Shown here: positions 41,394 to 49,840 of the stretch, one piece after another
Layout: each line of letters begins with the position of its first letter
Numbering within the stretch: the stretch's first letter is position 1
NCBI RefSeq assembly: GCF_003751225.1
Contig: NZ_RJKE01000001.1
Coordinates: forward strand, 6,138,001 to 6,202,000
From: Actinocorallia herbida
GTDB taxonomy: Bacteria; Actinomycetota; Actinomycetes; Streptosporangiales; Streptosporangiaceae
DNA length: 64,000 nt
Reading direction: 5' to 3'
Translations under genes and position numbers: made by a program
Notes under the pieces: generated by a model
Seen by the model: the letters and a program-made list of their open reading frames with translations, nothing else
Database searches by the model: none
Told to the model about the DNA's origin: nothing

Positions 41394-42329
41394 ATGCCCA
41401 AGCGGCCGATCACCCATCTGCGGCACGTCGACTTCGCCGTGCCCGATTACGACAAGCAGCGCCAGTTCTACGAGTCCACCTGGGGACTCACGAACGTCGG
41501 CACCGACGGCGACATCACCTACTACGCCGCCGAAGGCTCCCCCGAGCAGTACGTGATCCGGCTCCGCAAGTCGGAGGACAAGCGCCTCGACCTGCTCGCC
41601 TTCGGCTCCGAGTCCCCCGACGACGTCGACACCCTCGCCCAGAACCTGGCTTCCTCTGACGTCCAGCTCATCACCGAGCCTGGCTCTCTGCAGACGCCCG
41701 GCGGCGGCTACGGCTTCCGCTTCTTCGACGTCGACGGCCGCGTCGTGGAGATCTCGGCTGATGTCGAGGCCCGGCAGCACCGCAAGGTCGAGGAGCGCGA
41801 GGCCATCCCCGTCCGCCTCGCCCACGCGGTCATCAACTCGCCCAATCCCGAAGGCACCCGCTCCTTCTACGAGCGGCACCTGGGCTTCGACCTGTCCGAC
41901 ACGCTTCGGCACCCCGCCATGGGCGAGCTCATGTACTTCATGCGCTGCAACCCCTACCACCACAACCTGGCGATCACCCGGGCGCCGCACGCCTCGGTGC
42001 ACCACGTGAGCTTCGAGATGCGGGGCATCGAGGAGTGGATGCGAGGCGGCGGCCGGGCGATCCGGGCCGGTGCCGAGAAGATCTGGGGGCCTGGTCGGCA
42101 CATGGCGGGCGACAACCTGTTCATGTACTTCCTGGACCCGCACGGCAACGGCCACGAGTACACCTACGGCGTCGAGACCCTCGACGAGGACACCTGGCAC
42201 CCGCACGTCTACGACATCAGCCAGCCGGAGAACCAGGACCAGTGGGGCACCGCCGGGCCGATGACCGAGCTCATCACCAAGGCCCTCTGGAACACCCCCG
42301 ACCCGCTCTTCTCGGCTCCCCCTGCCTGA
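41394..42329 (+). CDS. Type I extradiol ring-cleavage dioxygenase (VOC family)
   Basis: A 311-residue two-domain VOC dioxygenase. Domain 1: ITHLRHVDFAVPDYDKQRQF. Domain 2 holds the likely 2-His-1-Glu iron site: His in VRLAHAVINSPNPEG, His in HASVHHVSFEMRGIEEW, Glu in LDPHGNGHEYTYGVET. Length, domain layout and ligand positions agree with BphC-like catechol 2,3-dioxygenases. It would open the ring produced by the monooxygenase. Its stop overlaps the next start (TGATG). Confidence 0.92.
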   Translation: MPKRPITHLRHVDFAVPDYDKQRQFYESTWGLTNVGTDGDITYYAAEGSPEQYVIRLRKSEDKRLDLLAFGSESPDDVDTLAQNLASSDVQLITEPGSLQTPGGGYGFRFFDVDGRVVEISADVEARQHRKVEEREAIPVRLAHAVINSPNPEGTRSFYERHLGFDLSDTLRHPAMGELMYFMRCNPYHHNLAITRAPHASVHHVSFEMRGIEEWMRGGGRAIRAGAEKIWGPGRHMAGDNLFMYFLDPHGNGHEYTYGVETLDEDTWHPHVYDISQPENQDQWGTAGPMTELITKALWNTPDPLFSAPPA

Positions 42330-43294
42330 TGCGGTTCGCAACCTGGGAATCCGCCGGGGTGGTGCAGGCCGGAGTCGTCTCCGACGCCGGCCTGCACGCC
42401 CTGCCGGAAGGACGCACCATCATCGACCTGGTCAGGTCCGGCCTGCCCGCCGCGCTCGCGGCGGGCCATGCCGCGTTGGCCAACGACCCGGTCTCCCTGG
42501 AGTCCGTACGTCTGCTACCTCCGCTCGAGCCGCCCACGGTGCGCGACTTCGTCGCCTTCGAAGAACACGTCGAAGGCGTGGTCGCGAGTGTCGGCGACGG
42601 TGGGGGCGTCGTGCCCGAGTGGTACGAGGCTCCGACGTTCTACTTCACGAATCCCTACGCGCTGGTCGGCGCGCACGACGACGTCGCGGTCCCTCCCGGC
42701 TCACAGGTCCTGGACTTCGAGCTGGAAGTGGCCGCGGTCGTCGGCCTCGACGGCACCTCACTCTCGCCGGACCAGGCCCGCGACCACGTTTTCGGGTACA
42801 CGATCCTCAACGACTGGTCGGCCCGCGACCTCCAGAGGCGCGAGATGAAGGTGACACTCGGGCCCGCCAAGGGCAAGGATTTCGCGAGCACCCTCGGACC
42901 CTGGCTGGTCACCGCCGACGAACTCGCCCCCTTCCACGATGCCGACGGCTTCCTGGAGCTGGAGATGAGCGTGTCGGTCAACGGGACCCTCATCGGCCGT
43001 GATCTTCTGTCGAACATGGGCTGGCCCTTCGAGGATCTGCTGTCCTACGCTTCGCGCGGCACCTGGATCAGGGCCGGGGACGTCCTGGGCTCTGGCACCT
43101 GCGGTAACGGCGGCTGCCTGGCCGAGCTCTGGGGGCGGCGCGGTGAGCAGGATCCGCCGCCGCTGCGTCCCGGCGACATCGTCGAGATGACGGTCGAGGG
43201 CATCGGCACGATCCGGAACCGGATCGTGCCCGGCGTAGAACTGCCACCGGTCCGTCCTGCCCGCCCCCGCTCCCGCAGGAGGGAGCGGGCGTGA
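42329..43294 (+). CDS. Fumarylacetoacetate hydrolase family protein
   Basis: A 321-residue FAH-fold enzyme: VRDFVAFEEHVEGVV, PEWYEAPTFYFTNPYALVGA, metal ligands in LDFELEVAAVVG and GYTILNDWSARDLQRREM, then LGSGTCGNGGCLAELWG near the end. Expected to cleave or isomerise the ring-opened 2-oxo acid. C-terminus is Arg/Pro-rich (RPARPRSRRRERA). Similar in layout to the FAH-family protein at 8958-9938. Starts inside the stop of the dioxygenase and overlaps the SDR start. Confidence 0.92.
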   Translation: MRFATWESAGVVQAGVVSDAGLHALPEGRTIIDLVRSGLPAALAAGHAALANDPVSLESVRLLPPLEPPTVRDFVAFEEHVEGVVASVGDGGGVVPEWYEAPTFYFTNPYALVGAHDDVAVPPGSQVLDFELEVAAVVGLDGTSLSPDQARDHVFGYTILNDWSARDLQRREMKVTLGPAKGKDFASTLGPWLVTADELAPFHDADGFLELEMSVSVNGTLIGRDLLSNMGWPFEDLLSYASRGTWIRAGDVLGSGTCGNGGCLAELWGRRGEQDPPPLRPGDIVEMTVEGIGTIRNRIVPGVELPPVRPARPRSRRRERA

Positions 43295-44052
43295 CCGGCC
43301 GGATGGAAGGCAAGGTCGTCGTGGTCACCGGTGCCGGGCAGGGCCAAGGCGCGGCCGAGGCCCGGCTTCTGGCAGCGCAGGGCGCGACGGTCGTGGCCGT
43401 CGACCTCAGCGACACGCCGGCCGAGGAACTGCCGGGCGCGACGTATCGGAGGCTCGACGTCTCTGACGCCGCAGGCTGGCAAGAGCTCGCAGAGGATCTG
43501 AAGGCCGAACACGGTCGGGTCCACGGCCTCGTCGCCAACGCCGGAATCACTTGGCGGGCGCGGATCACCGAACTCGCCCCCGCCGACCTGTCGCGGGTCA
43601 TGGATGTGAACGTGGCGGGGACCCTTCTGGGCATCCAGACGCTCGCGCCGATGATGCCCTCAGGTGGATCCATCGTCTGCGTCGGCTCCGTCGCGGCGAC
43701 CACCGCCCACTTTCCCGCCGCTTACACGGCCAGCAAGTGGGCGCTGCGCGGCCTCGCCAAGGTCGCCTGCCTGGAGCTGGGGGCGCGCGGTATTCGTGTG
43801 AACACCGTCCATCCCGGCTACATCGAGACGCCGATGACGGCCTCCGCCGCTCCCGCGTTCCGAGACGCCAACGTCAACGAGACCCCGCTCGGACGGACCG
43901 GAACAGTCGACGAGGTCGCCCCGCTGGTGCTGTTCCTGCTCAGCGACGAAGCATCCTTCATCTCCGGAGCGGAGATCCCCGTCGACGGGGGCATGACGGC
44001 GCACGGCGGCGTCAAGTCGATCCGCGACGCGGTCTTCCCGGAAGACCACTGA
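43291..44052 (+). CDS. SDR family oxidoreductase
   Basis: A 253-residue short-chain dehydrogenase: VVVTGAGQGQGAAEARLLAA, LVANAGITWRARITEL, catalytic Ser in VCVGSVAATTAHFPA, YTASKWALRGLAKVACLELG and HPGYIETPM. GTG start overlapping the preceding stop (GTGA). A complete classical active site, unlike the SDR at 53279. It likely oxidises an alcohol intermediate or acts before ring hydroxylation. Confidence 0.93.
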   Translation: MTGRMEGKVVVVTGAGQGQGAAEARLLAAQGATVVAVDLSDTPAEELPGATYRRLDVSDAAGWQELAEDLKAEHGRVHGLVANAGITWRARITELAPADLSRVMDVNVAGTLLGIQTLAPMMPSGGSIVCVGSVAATTAHFPAAYTASKWALRGLAKVACLELGARGIRVNTVHPGYIETPMTASAAPAFRDANVNETPLGRTGTVDEVAPLVLFLLSDEASFISGAEIPVDGGMTAHGGVKSIRDAVFPEDH

Positions 44053-44125
44053 CCATCGCCGCGGCTCTCATCGAGAGCCGCGGCCGGTCCTCCCCCCGGA
44101 CCGAACACCATTGAGAGGACAATCC

Positions 44126-45292
44126 GTGTTCGAGTACTTTCCCGGCAACTACGTCTGGAATCTTGCCGTCGTCGCGGCGCTCAACAGCGGCGGAACGATC
44201 GACGAGGTCGACCGCGCCTGCCGGCCGCTGAAGGACGCCGCCGCAGCCGGAACCGATGCCGGAACGGGGGATTTCCTGCGTGTCTGGACGGAGCTGACGG
44301 ACTCGCTGGTCGCGCAAGGCGAGGTCGCGGAGAAGGCCGGCCACCGTCGCACCGCAGGGCAGTTCTTCGCCCGCGCGACGAACTACCTCGTCAACGCCGA
44401 GCGGATGCAGGGGGCCCACTCCGCCGAGAGGCTCGCCACCTACCAGCGCTGCTTGGACCTGCTCCAGCGTTCCTTCGCGCTCAACGACCCGCTGACCACC
44501 CGCGTGGAAATTCCCTACGAGGAGACGAGCCTGCCCGCGTACTTCACCCGGGCTCCCGCAGCGGACCAGGCGCCTGCACCCGTGATGATCCTCTGGAACG
44601 GCCTGGACAGCACGAAGGAGCACCAGTACCTGTCCGGCTTCTCCCATGAACTCGCCGAGCGAGGCATTTCCACTCTCATGGTCGACTGCCCCGGCGGGGG
44701 TGAGGCTTTGCGCATGCAGAACCTCACCGCGCGCATCGACACCGAGGCGTGGGCGACCGCCTGCGTCGATTACCTGGAAACCCGCGATGACGTGCGCGCC
44801 GACCGGATCGGCCTCGCCGGCTGGTCCCTCGGCGGCTACTACGCCCCCCGTGCCGCGGCCTTCGAAAAGCGGCTCGCCCTGGTCGTCGCCTGGGGAGCCA
44901 ATCACGACTGGGGGGCGGTCCAGCATGCCCGCCTCCAGCGCGAGGGCGAGCACCCGGTCCCCCACTACTGGGAGCACGTCCTGTGGGTGTGGGGCCACAC
45001 CGACATCGACGAGTTCATCGATTTCGCCGACGGCGTCAACCTCGACGGCGTCGTCGAGCAGATCACCGTGCCGTTCCTCATCTGCCACGGAGAACACGAC
45101 CGCCAGATCCCGGTGCGTTACGCCCGCCGCTCTTACGAGCAGGCCGTCAACAGCCCCAAGCGCGAACTGCGGATCTTCACCCGCGAGGAGGGCGGCGCCG
45201 AACACATCGGCCTCGACCACCTCCCCCACGTCAGCTCCTACATCGCCGACTGGGTCACCGACACCTTCGCCGGGCTCGACACGACCCGCTGA
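44126..45292 (+). CDS. Alpha/beta hydrolase with N-terminal helical domain (C-C hydrolase candidate)
   Basis: A 388-residue hydrolase. The first about 130 residues are helical (YFPGNYVWNLAVVAALNSGG, FFARATNYLVNAERMQGAHS), followed by the alpha/beta core: PVMILWNGLDSTKEHQYLSG, nucleophile in GLAGWSLGGYYAPRAAA, acid in LICHGEHDRQIPVRYA and His in GGAEHIGLDHLPH. This architecture is that of 2,6-dihydroxypseudooxynicotine hydrolase and FrsA-like enzymes, some of which cleave C-C bonds of aromatic ketones. GTG at 44126 chosen for GAGAGGA six bases upstream. In a ring-cleavage operon a C-C hydrolase role is attractive but not proven. Confidence 0.88.
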   Translation: MFEYFPGNYVWNLAVVAALNSGGTIDEVDRACRPLKDAAAAGTDAGTGDFLRVWTELTDSLVAQGEVAEKAGHRRTAGQFFARATNYLVNAERMQGAHSAERLATYQRCLDLLQRSFALNDPLTTRVEIPYEETSLPAYFTRAPAADQAPAPVMILWNGLDSTKEHQYLSGFSHELAERGISTLMVDCPGGGEALRMQNLTARIDTEAWATACVDYLETRDDVRADRIGLAGWSLGGYYAPRAAAFEKRLALVVAWGANHDWGAVQHARLQREGEHPVPHYWEHVLWVWGHTDIDEFIDFADGVNLDGVVEQITVPFLICHGEHDRQIPVRYARRSYEQAVNSPKRELRIFTREEGGAEHIGLDHLPHVSSYIADWVTDTFAGLDTTR

Positions 45293-45310
45293 CACCACAG
45301 AGGAGACTTC

Positions 45311-45778
45311 ATGCCGCTCGTCAGCCCACCGACCGATCCAGCCGAACAGCTGCGATGGCTGACCGACCGCGCGGCCATCAGCGACCTGCTGATCGAGTTC
45401 GCCCGTGCGCTGGACGACCGCGACTGGGAAGCATACGCGGACACCTACGCCGAGGACGGCGTGCTGTCCATCTCGCCGACGATCTTCCACAGCGGCCGAG
45501 CGGGCATGGCCGACTTCGTCGGGAAGAGCCTCGGAAGATACGCGGGCACCCACCATGTGAGCTCTAATCACGCCATCGCCATCGCCATCGACGGGGACAC
45601 CGCCACTACACGGTCTTACCTCATCGCCGCCCACGTGCTGGACGCCTCGGACCCCTACCGGCACGCCGACGGAGCCGGCTGGTACCGCTGCGAAGTGCGC
45701 CGCACCGAGGCGGGGTGGCGCTTTACTCGCGTCGCCCTCGAGGTCCGCTACCTGTCCGGCGAGCCTCTCACTCACTGA
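45311..45778 (+). CDS. SnoaL-like / nuclear-transport-factor-2-fold protein
   Basis: A 155-residue cone-fold protein: LTDRAAISDLLIEFARALDD, RDWEAYADTYAEDGVLSISP, THHVSSNHAIAIAIDGDTA and GWYRCEVRRTEAGWRFTRV. Members are cyclases, isomerases, dehydratases or small subunits of ring dioxygenases; here no large subunit is adjacent, so a stand-alone isomerase or dehydratase is more likely. Last gene of module 1, just before a long terminator hairpin. Confidence 0.85.
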   Translation: MPLVSPPTDPAEQLRWLTDRAAISDLLIEFARALDDRDWEAYADTYAEDGVLSISPTIFHSGRAGMADFVGKSLGRYAGTHHVSSNHAIAIAIDGDTATTRSYLIAAHVLDASDPYRHADGAGWYRCEVRRTEAGWRFTRVALEVRYLSGEPLTH

Positions 45779-45802
45779 GCAGCAGTCGATCGCTGCCGCA
45801 TC

Positions 45803-45857
45803 CCGAACGGCGCGGTGCCCCAGACCCGACTACGGTCTGGGGCACCGCGCCGTTCGG
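45803..45857. terminator. Very strong bidirectional terminator (24-bp perfect stem)
   Basis: 45803-45826 and 45834-45857 are exact reverse complements with a 7-nt loop. It lies between the convergent catabolic operon (ending 45778) and the ABC permease gene (ending 45864). Confidence 0.9.
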
Positions 45858-45863
45858 TCGCGA

Positions 45864-46895
45864 TCAACTCGGTGTGCTCCGGCGGCGCAGGAAGCTGGAG
45901 AGGCCGACGGCCACCGCCAGAGCCACGCCATTGAAGACCGGGTCGACCCAGTCGGCGGCGCCCGCGAGAGTGAGCCCGCTGACGCTGACGGCGACCAGAG
46001 CGACACCGAAGACGGTGCCCCAGACGTTGAACCTGCCCGGACGGATGGCAGTGGCGCCGAGGAAGACGGCGGCCAGCGCGGGGAACAGCATCGTCGTGCC
46101 GGGATCCGCAGTGGCTCCTGCGGTCCTCGCCGTCAGGACCACCCCCGCGATTCCCGCGAGCAGTCCGCTCAGAACAAAGGTCAGCATGACGCTTCGGTTG
46201 GTCCGGATGCCGACCAGCCGGGAGGCGCGCACGTTCTCGCCGATCGCGTACAGGGCCCGCCCGAAGGGGGTGTGGCTCAGTAGGTACCAAGCGGCCAGAG
46301 CGATCAGGGCAACGAGGTAGACCGGACGCGGGACTCCTAGCCAGACCCCCGATCCGAACTCCACGAGCCCCTGTGCGATGTCAGTGCTGATCGTTTGTCC
46401 CTCGGTGTACCACTGGATGAGCCCGCCCAGCAGGGTGGCCGTGGCCAGCGTGGAAACGAACGCGTTCATCTCGAAGATCGCCACAGCCACCCCGTTGACC
46501 AGGCCGATGGCCGCTCCCGCGGCTACCGGGACCAGTATCGCCAGAACGAGCGGGGCGTGGTGGTTCTGCATCATCCCCGCGCACGCCACCGACGACGCCG
46601 CCGCGACGGCGCCGGCGGAGAAGTCGAAGTGCCCGCAGACCAATGGGATCAGCACGCCCAGCGCCAGGAGCAGGGTGACCGCCTGGTTGGCCGCGAGAAT
46701 CCTCAGATTGGCCGAGGTCGGGAAGGTAGAGGAGCTTTCGGGGAACAAGCAGAAGAACAACGCGACCGCCGCTAGGAGGGCGACCAGTGCATACCGCTCG
46801 GCGGCCTCCGTCCAAGAAGCGAGTCCACGCCGTTCGGCCGGCTCCGACTGGTGGTCTGTCACGACTTCCAAGGACGCGGTCTCGCCCGTCATCAC
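45864..46895 (-). CDS. ABC transporter permease, RbsC/BPL-2 type
   Basis: A 343-residue membrane protein with about nine to ten hydrophobic segments. Family signature: LILGxVIPLVCG-like LALGVLIPLVCGHFDFSAGA near residue 85, MNAFVSTLATATLLGGLIQW, FGRALYAIGENVRASRLVGI and GTVFGVALVAVSVSGLTLAG. Carries sugar or other polar substrates with the downstream partner ATPase. GTG at 46895 or ATG at 46892 overlaps the ATPase stop. Third gene of the binding protein-ATPase-permease operon reading from 49557. Confidence 0.93.
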   Translation of the reverse strand: MMTGETASLEVVTDHQSEPAERRGLASWTEAAERYALVALLAAVALFFCLFPESSSTFPTSANLRILAANQAVTLLLALGVLIPLVCGHFDFSAGAVAAASSVACAGMMQNHHAPLVLAILVPVAAGAAIGLVNGVAVAIFEMNAFVSTLATATLLGGLIQWYTEGQTISTDIAQGLVEFGSGVWLGVPRPVYLVALIALAAWYLLSHTPFGRALYAIGENVRASRLVGIRTNRSVMLTFVLSGLLAGIAGVVLTARTAGATADPGTTMLFPALAAVFLGATAIRPGRFNVWGTVFGVALVAVSVSGLTLAGAADWVDPVFNGVALAVAVGLSSFLRRRSTPS

Positions 46896-48397
46896 AGCCG
46901 GACTCCCTTCTGAACGAGTTCGGTGATCCGGTTCGCGCTAAGCCCGGATACAGGTAGTGACGGCCCCGCTTTGCCGTCGGCGAGCACGACCACCCGGTCG
47001 CACACGCGGACGAGTTCTTCGAAGTCGGAGGAGGCGACGAGCACACCGCATCCTCGACTGGCCACCTCTCTGATGTGTCGGTAGATGTCGGCGCGCGATC
47101 TGACATCCACTCCCTGGGTCGGCTCATCCAGCAGCAGGACGGTGGGGTCTCGACGCAGCCAGCGTGCGAGCACGACCTTCTGCTGGTTACCGCCGGACAA
47201 AGCCGAGAGAGGCGCGGCGACTGATGGCGTCTTGATCGCGAAGCGGCCGATCAGGTCCCGGGCGTCCGCCCTGGATGCGCGATCGCGCATCCAGCCCGAG
47301 AAGTACCGGCCGAGAACCGAGAGTGTCATGTTCTCCGCCACCGGCGCGGCGGGCCAGGCCGCATCGCGTCCGCGATCCTGGGGCACCAGCGCGACGCCGG
47401 CACGCATCATCTCCGCGACGGTTCGCCCGGTCATGACCTGCCCACCGACACGTACCTCACCCGATGACGGGGTGTGCGATCCGAAGATCACGCTGAGGGC
47501 GGTAGAACGCCCTGATCCGAGCGGCCCGGCAAGGCCGACGATCTCACCTGCCGTCACCTCGAGGTCGAGCCCGGTCAGCGGTCCGGCCACCACCGCGGAC
47601 AACTCCAGAACCCGTTCTCCCGATATCGTCGCCGGGCTCACCTCCTCATCGGACAGAGCCTCACCGACCATGAGTTCGATGAGCTCGTTCTCCGACGGGG
47701 AAGAGGCTTCCAGTCGGCTGACGACTCGGCCGTCACGAAAGATCGTGAAGTCGTCGGCGACCGCCAGGACCTCTTGCAGCCGATGGCTGACGAGGACGAT
47801 CGTCTGGCCTGCCGCGGCTCGCCGCCTCAGCGTGTCCATCAGGGCGCGTGACTCGGCGTCGGGCAGACTTGCGGTGGGCTCGTCGAGCATCAGGATGTGC
47901 TCGGTGCCCTCCTGGTCTTGCAGCGCCCGGACAACCGCGACCATCGTCTTGGTGGCCGGACGCAACGCGCCGACCAGGGTGTCGGAGCTCACTGCGAGTT
48001 CGTGCCGCTCAAGCAGCCTTCCCACCCGTGAACGCAGAGCGCGCCACCGGATCCCGCCGAGCTGGTGAACGGGGAAGCCCGCATCGAGCGCGAAGTTCTC
48101 GGCGACGGTGAGCGAGTCGAACAGGCCGAGGTCCTGATGGACGAAACGCAGGCCCTCGGCCCGCGCCCGGCTGGAGGTGAGGTTCTCGGCCTTGATCTCT
48201 CGACCGTGCAGCCGAACCGTCCCGGCATCGGCTGAGTGAACGCCGGCCAGGCACTTGATCATGGTGGATTTGCCGGAGCCGTTGCCACCGAGCAGCGCGT
48301 GGACCGTGCCCTGGCGGACGCGGAGAGCCGCGTCCGCCAGGGCATGGGCGCCGCCGAACCTCTTGGAGACGTGGTCGGCGTCGAGCACGTAGGTCAC
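46892..48397 (-). CDS. Sugar-type ABC transporter ATP-binding protein (two NBDs)
   Basis: A 501-residue RbsA/MglA-like tandem ATPase. NBD1 Walker A LLGGNGSGKSTMIKCLAG, Walker B LMLDEPTASLPDAES with a degenerate signature (LRPATKTMVAVVRAL). NBD2 has GLAGPLGSGRSTALSVIF, full signature LSGGNQQKVVLARWL and LLLDEPTQGVDVRSR. The GTG at 48397 overlaps the stop of the binding-protein gene (GTGA) and is preferred; an ATG four codons upstream at 48409 is also possible. Powers uptake with the single permease gene that follows. Confidence 0.94.
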   Translation of the reverse strand: MTYVLDADHVSKRFGGAHALADAALRVRQGTVHALLGGNGSGKSTMIKCLAGVHSADAGTVRLHGREIKAENLTSSRARAEGLRFVHQDLGLFDSLTVAENFALDAGFPVHQLGGIRWRALRSRVGRLLERHELAVSSDTLVGALRPATKTMVAVVRALQDQEGTEHILMLDEPTASLPDAESRALMDTLRRRAAAGQTIVLVSHRLQEVLAVADDFTIFRDGRVVSRLEASSPSENELIELMVGEALSDEEVSPATISGERVLELSAVVAGPLTGLDLEVTAGEIVGLAGPLGSGRSTALSVIFGSHTPSSGEVRVGGQVMTGRTVAEMMRAGVALVPQDRGRDAAWPAAPVAENMTLSVLGRYFSGWMRDRASRADARDLIGRFAIKTPSVAAPLSALSGGNQQKVVLARWLRRDPTVLLLDEPTQGVDVRSRADIYRHIREVASRGCGVLVASSDFEELVRVCDRVVVLADGKAGPSLPVSGLSANRITELVQKGVRL

Positions 48398-49557
48398 GCC
48401 AAGCCCCATGCCTTCTTATACGCGGCGGTGAAGTCGATCGCGGGGGTGTAGACGAACGGCTGTCCGGCTGCGGGAAGGTTGTGGTCCGCGTCGACGACCT
48501 GCAGCCCGATTCCGGCAGGCAGAACGTCCTGTCCGGCCTGCACGCGCAGCAGTGTGTCGATGCCGGCCCAGCCGGTCCAGGAAGAGTTGAAGGCCACCGA
48601 GGCGTCCTCGCCGCCACCCTTGCCGATGAGGTCGAAGTTCCCAACGTCGCCGATGGCGCCGATGACGGACAGGTCCTCGGACCGGCCCGATGACTGGACG
48701 GCCTGACCGAGCCCCGCGAGGAACCAGCCGTCGATCGGGACGTTGACGGCATTTGCGGTCGGCTGCTTCAGCAGGGCGGTCGAGAACTTCTGGGTGAGTT
48801 CACCGGCCGCCACGTCGGCGTTGCCGACCTCGAGGACGTCGAGGACCTCGCATCCAGGGCATGTGGCGAGTTCGGCCGCGAAGCCGTCCTGGATCCAGGA
48901 GCCCCACAGCGAGTCGGTGAACTGGAGGCTGAGCACCTGCGCCTTGCCTCCGGTCGCTCCGATGATCCAGTCGGCCTGGAGCGCCCCGATCTTCTCCCAC
49001 CACTGCTGGCTCGTCAGGTCCGGAAGGTTCTGCACCGTGGACGCGAACTGCTTGGTACCGCCGGTCACGTCGCAGTCGTTGCCGCCGGCACCGATCACAG
49101 GGATCTTCGCCTGGGCGGCCTCTGTCAGCGCGGCCTGAACGGCGCCGCAATCCTGCCCGATGAAGACGATCCCGGAGGCCTTGGCGCTGATGCCTTGGCG
49201 GATGCATGCCGACCAGCCCTGCGGGTTGAGCTTGCCATCGCACAGCTTGCCCTCCCACCCGAGGGCCTGCGCCGCGGTGACGGCCGCGTTGGCGGGAGTG
49301 GAACACGTCGGCACGGTCTGTCCGCAGGAGACCACCCATGCCAGACCATCCGCCGACGGCTTGACGGCATCAGTCGGCGGCTGACCGACCAGGCCTTCGT
49401 AGGCCGCGGCCGCTTGGGCCGTCGGATCGCCCGCAGCGACGTTGCCGCTCGGCAGAGTTGAGGCGTCATCGCCGGAGTTCGAGCAGCCGGCCAGCAGGGC
49501 AGCCGGCAGCACGATGGCCACGAACGCCATGGCGGTGCGATGGGATAGGGATTTCAC
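48394..49557 (-). CDS. ABC transporter substrate-binding lipoprotein, RbsB type
   Basis: A 387-residue periplasmic-binding-like lipoprotein. Signal peptide MKSLSHRTAMAFVAIVLPAA ending in the lipobox LLAGC (Cys about residue 25). Type I binding fold: SAKASGIVFIGQDCGAVQAA, IPVIGAGGNDCDVTGGTKQF and VNVPIDGWFLAGLGQAVQSS. It has several cysteines (VSCGQTVPTC, TCPGCEV), unusual for sugar binders, possibly forming disulfides. First gene of the importer operon. The ligand is unknown; the neighbouring operon suggests an aromatic or a glycoside (inference). Confidence 0.92.
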   Translation of the reverse strand: MKSLSHRTAMAFVAIVLPAALLAGCSNSGDDASTLPSGNVAAGDPTAQAAAAYEGLVGQPPTDAVKPSADGLAWVVSCGQTVPTCSTPANAAVTAAQALGWEGKLCDGKLNPQGWSACIRQGISAKASGIVFIGQDCGAVQAALTEAAQAKIPVIGAGGNDCDVTGGTKQFASTVQNLPDLTSQQWWEKIGALQADWIIGATGGKAQVLSLQFTDSLWGSWIQDGFAAELATCPGCEVLDVLEVGNADVAAGELTQKFSTALLKQPTANAVNVPIDGWFLAGLGQAVQSSGRSEDLSVIGAIGDVGNFDLIGKGGGEDASVAFNSSWTGWAGIDTLLRVQAGQDVLPAGIGLQVVDADHNLPAAGQPFVYTPAIDFTAAYKKAWGLA

Positions 49558-49643
49558 GAATCGATCTCCTCAGGCCGGGGTGTGACCGCCATCACGAGGA
49601 TGGCTGAGGAAAGATTGGGCTTGCCATGACACCCATGTCCATA

Positions 49644-49672
49644 CACAATTTCATATAAGCGCTATAATTGTG
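49644..49672. promoter_or_regulatory. Palindrome upstream of the importer operon
   Basis: CACAATT-N15-AATTGTG is a perfect 7-bp inverted repeat in a strikingly AT-rich stretch, 87 bp before the binding-protein start (49557). A likely operator. The rest of 49558-49797 shows no gene. Confidence 0.5.
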
Positions 49673-49797
49673 ATTTATATCCCGAGTGCTAGAAATCTTG
49701 ATGCACACAGAAAAGCCGTGCACCCACGCGGATGAACGGCTCGAAATCAGCTCGGAGAATCTCGACTAAAGCATCAAGAAGTAGACCGAGGAGACCT

Positions 49798-49825
49798 CCC
49801 GGCCCACTCGCACGAGCGGACCGGG
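49798..49825 (-). terminator. Terminator after the first beta-helix gene
   Basis: An imperfect 13-bp hairpin (CCCGGCCC...GGACCGGG, two mismatches, two-base loop) just past the stop of the minus-strand gene ending at 49841. Confidence 0.45.
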
Positions 49826-49840
49826 AGCTCAACCGCTGGT

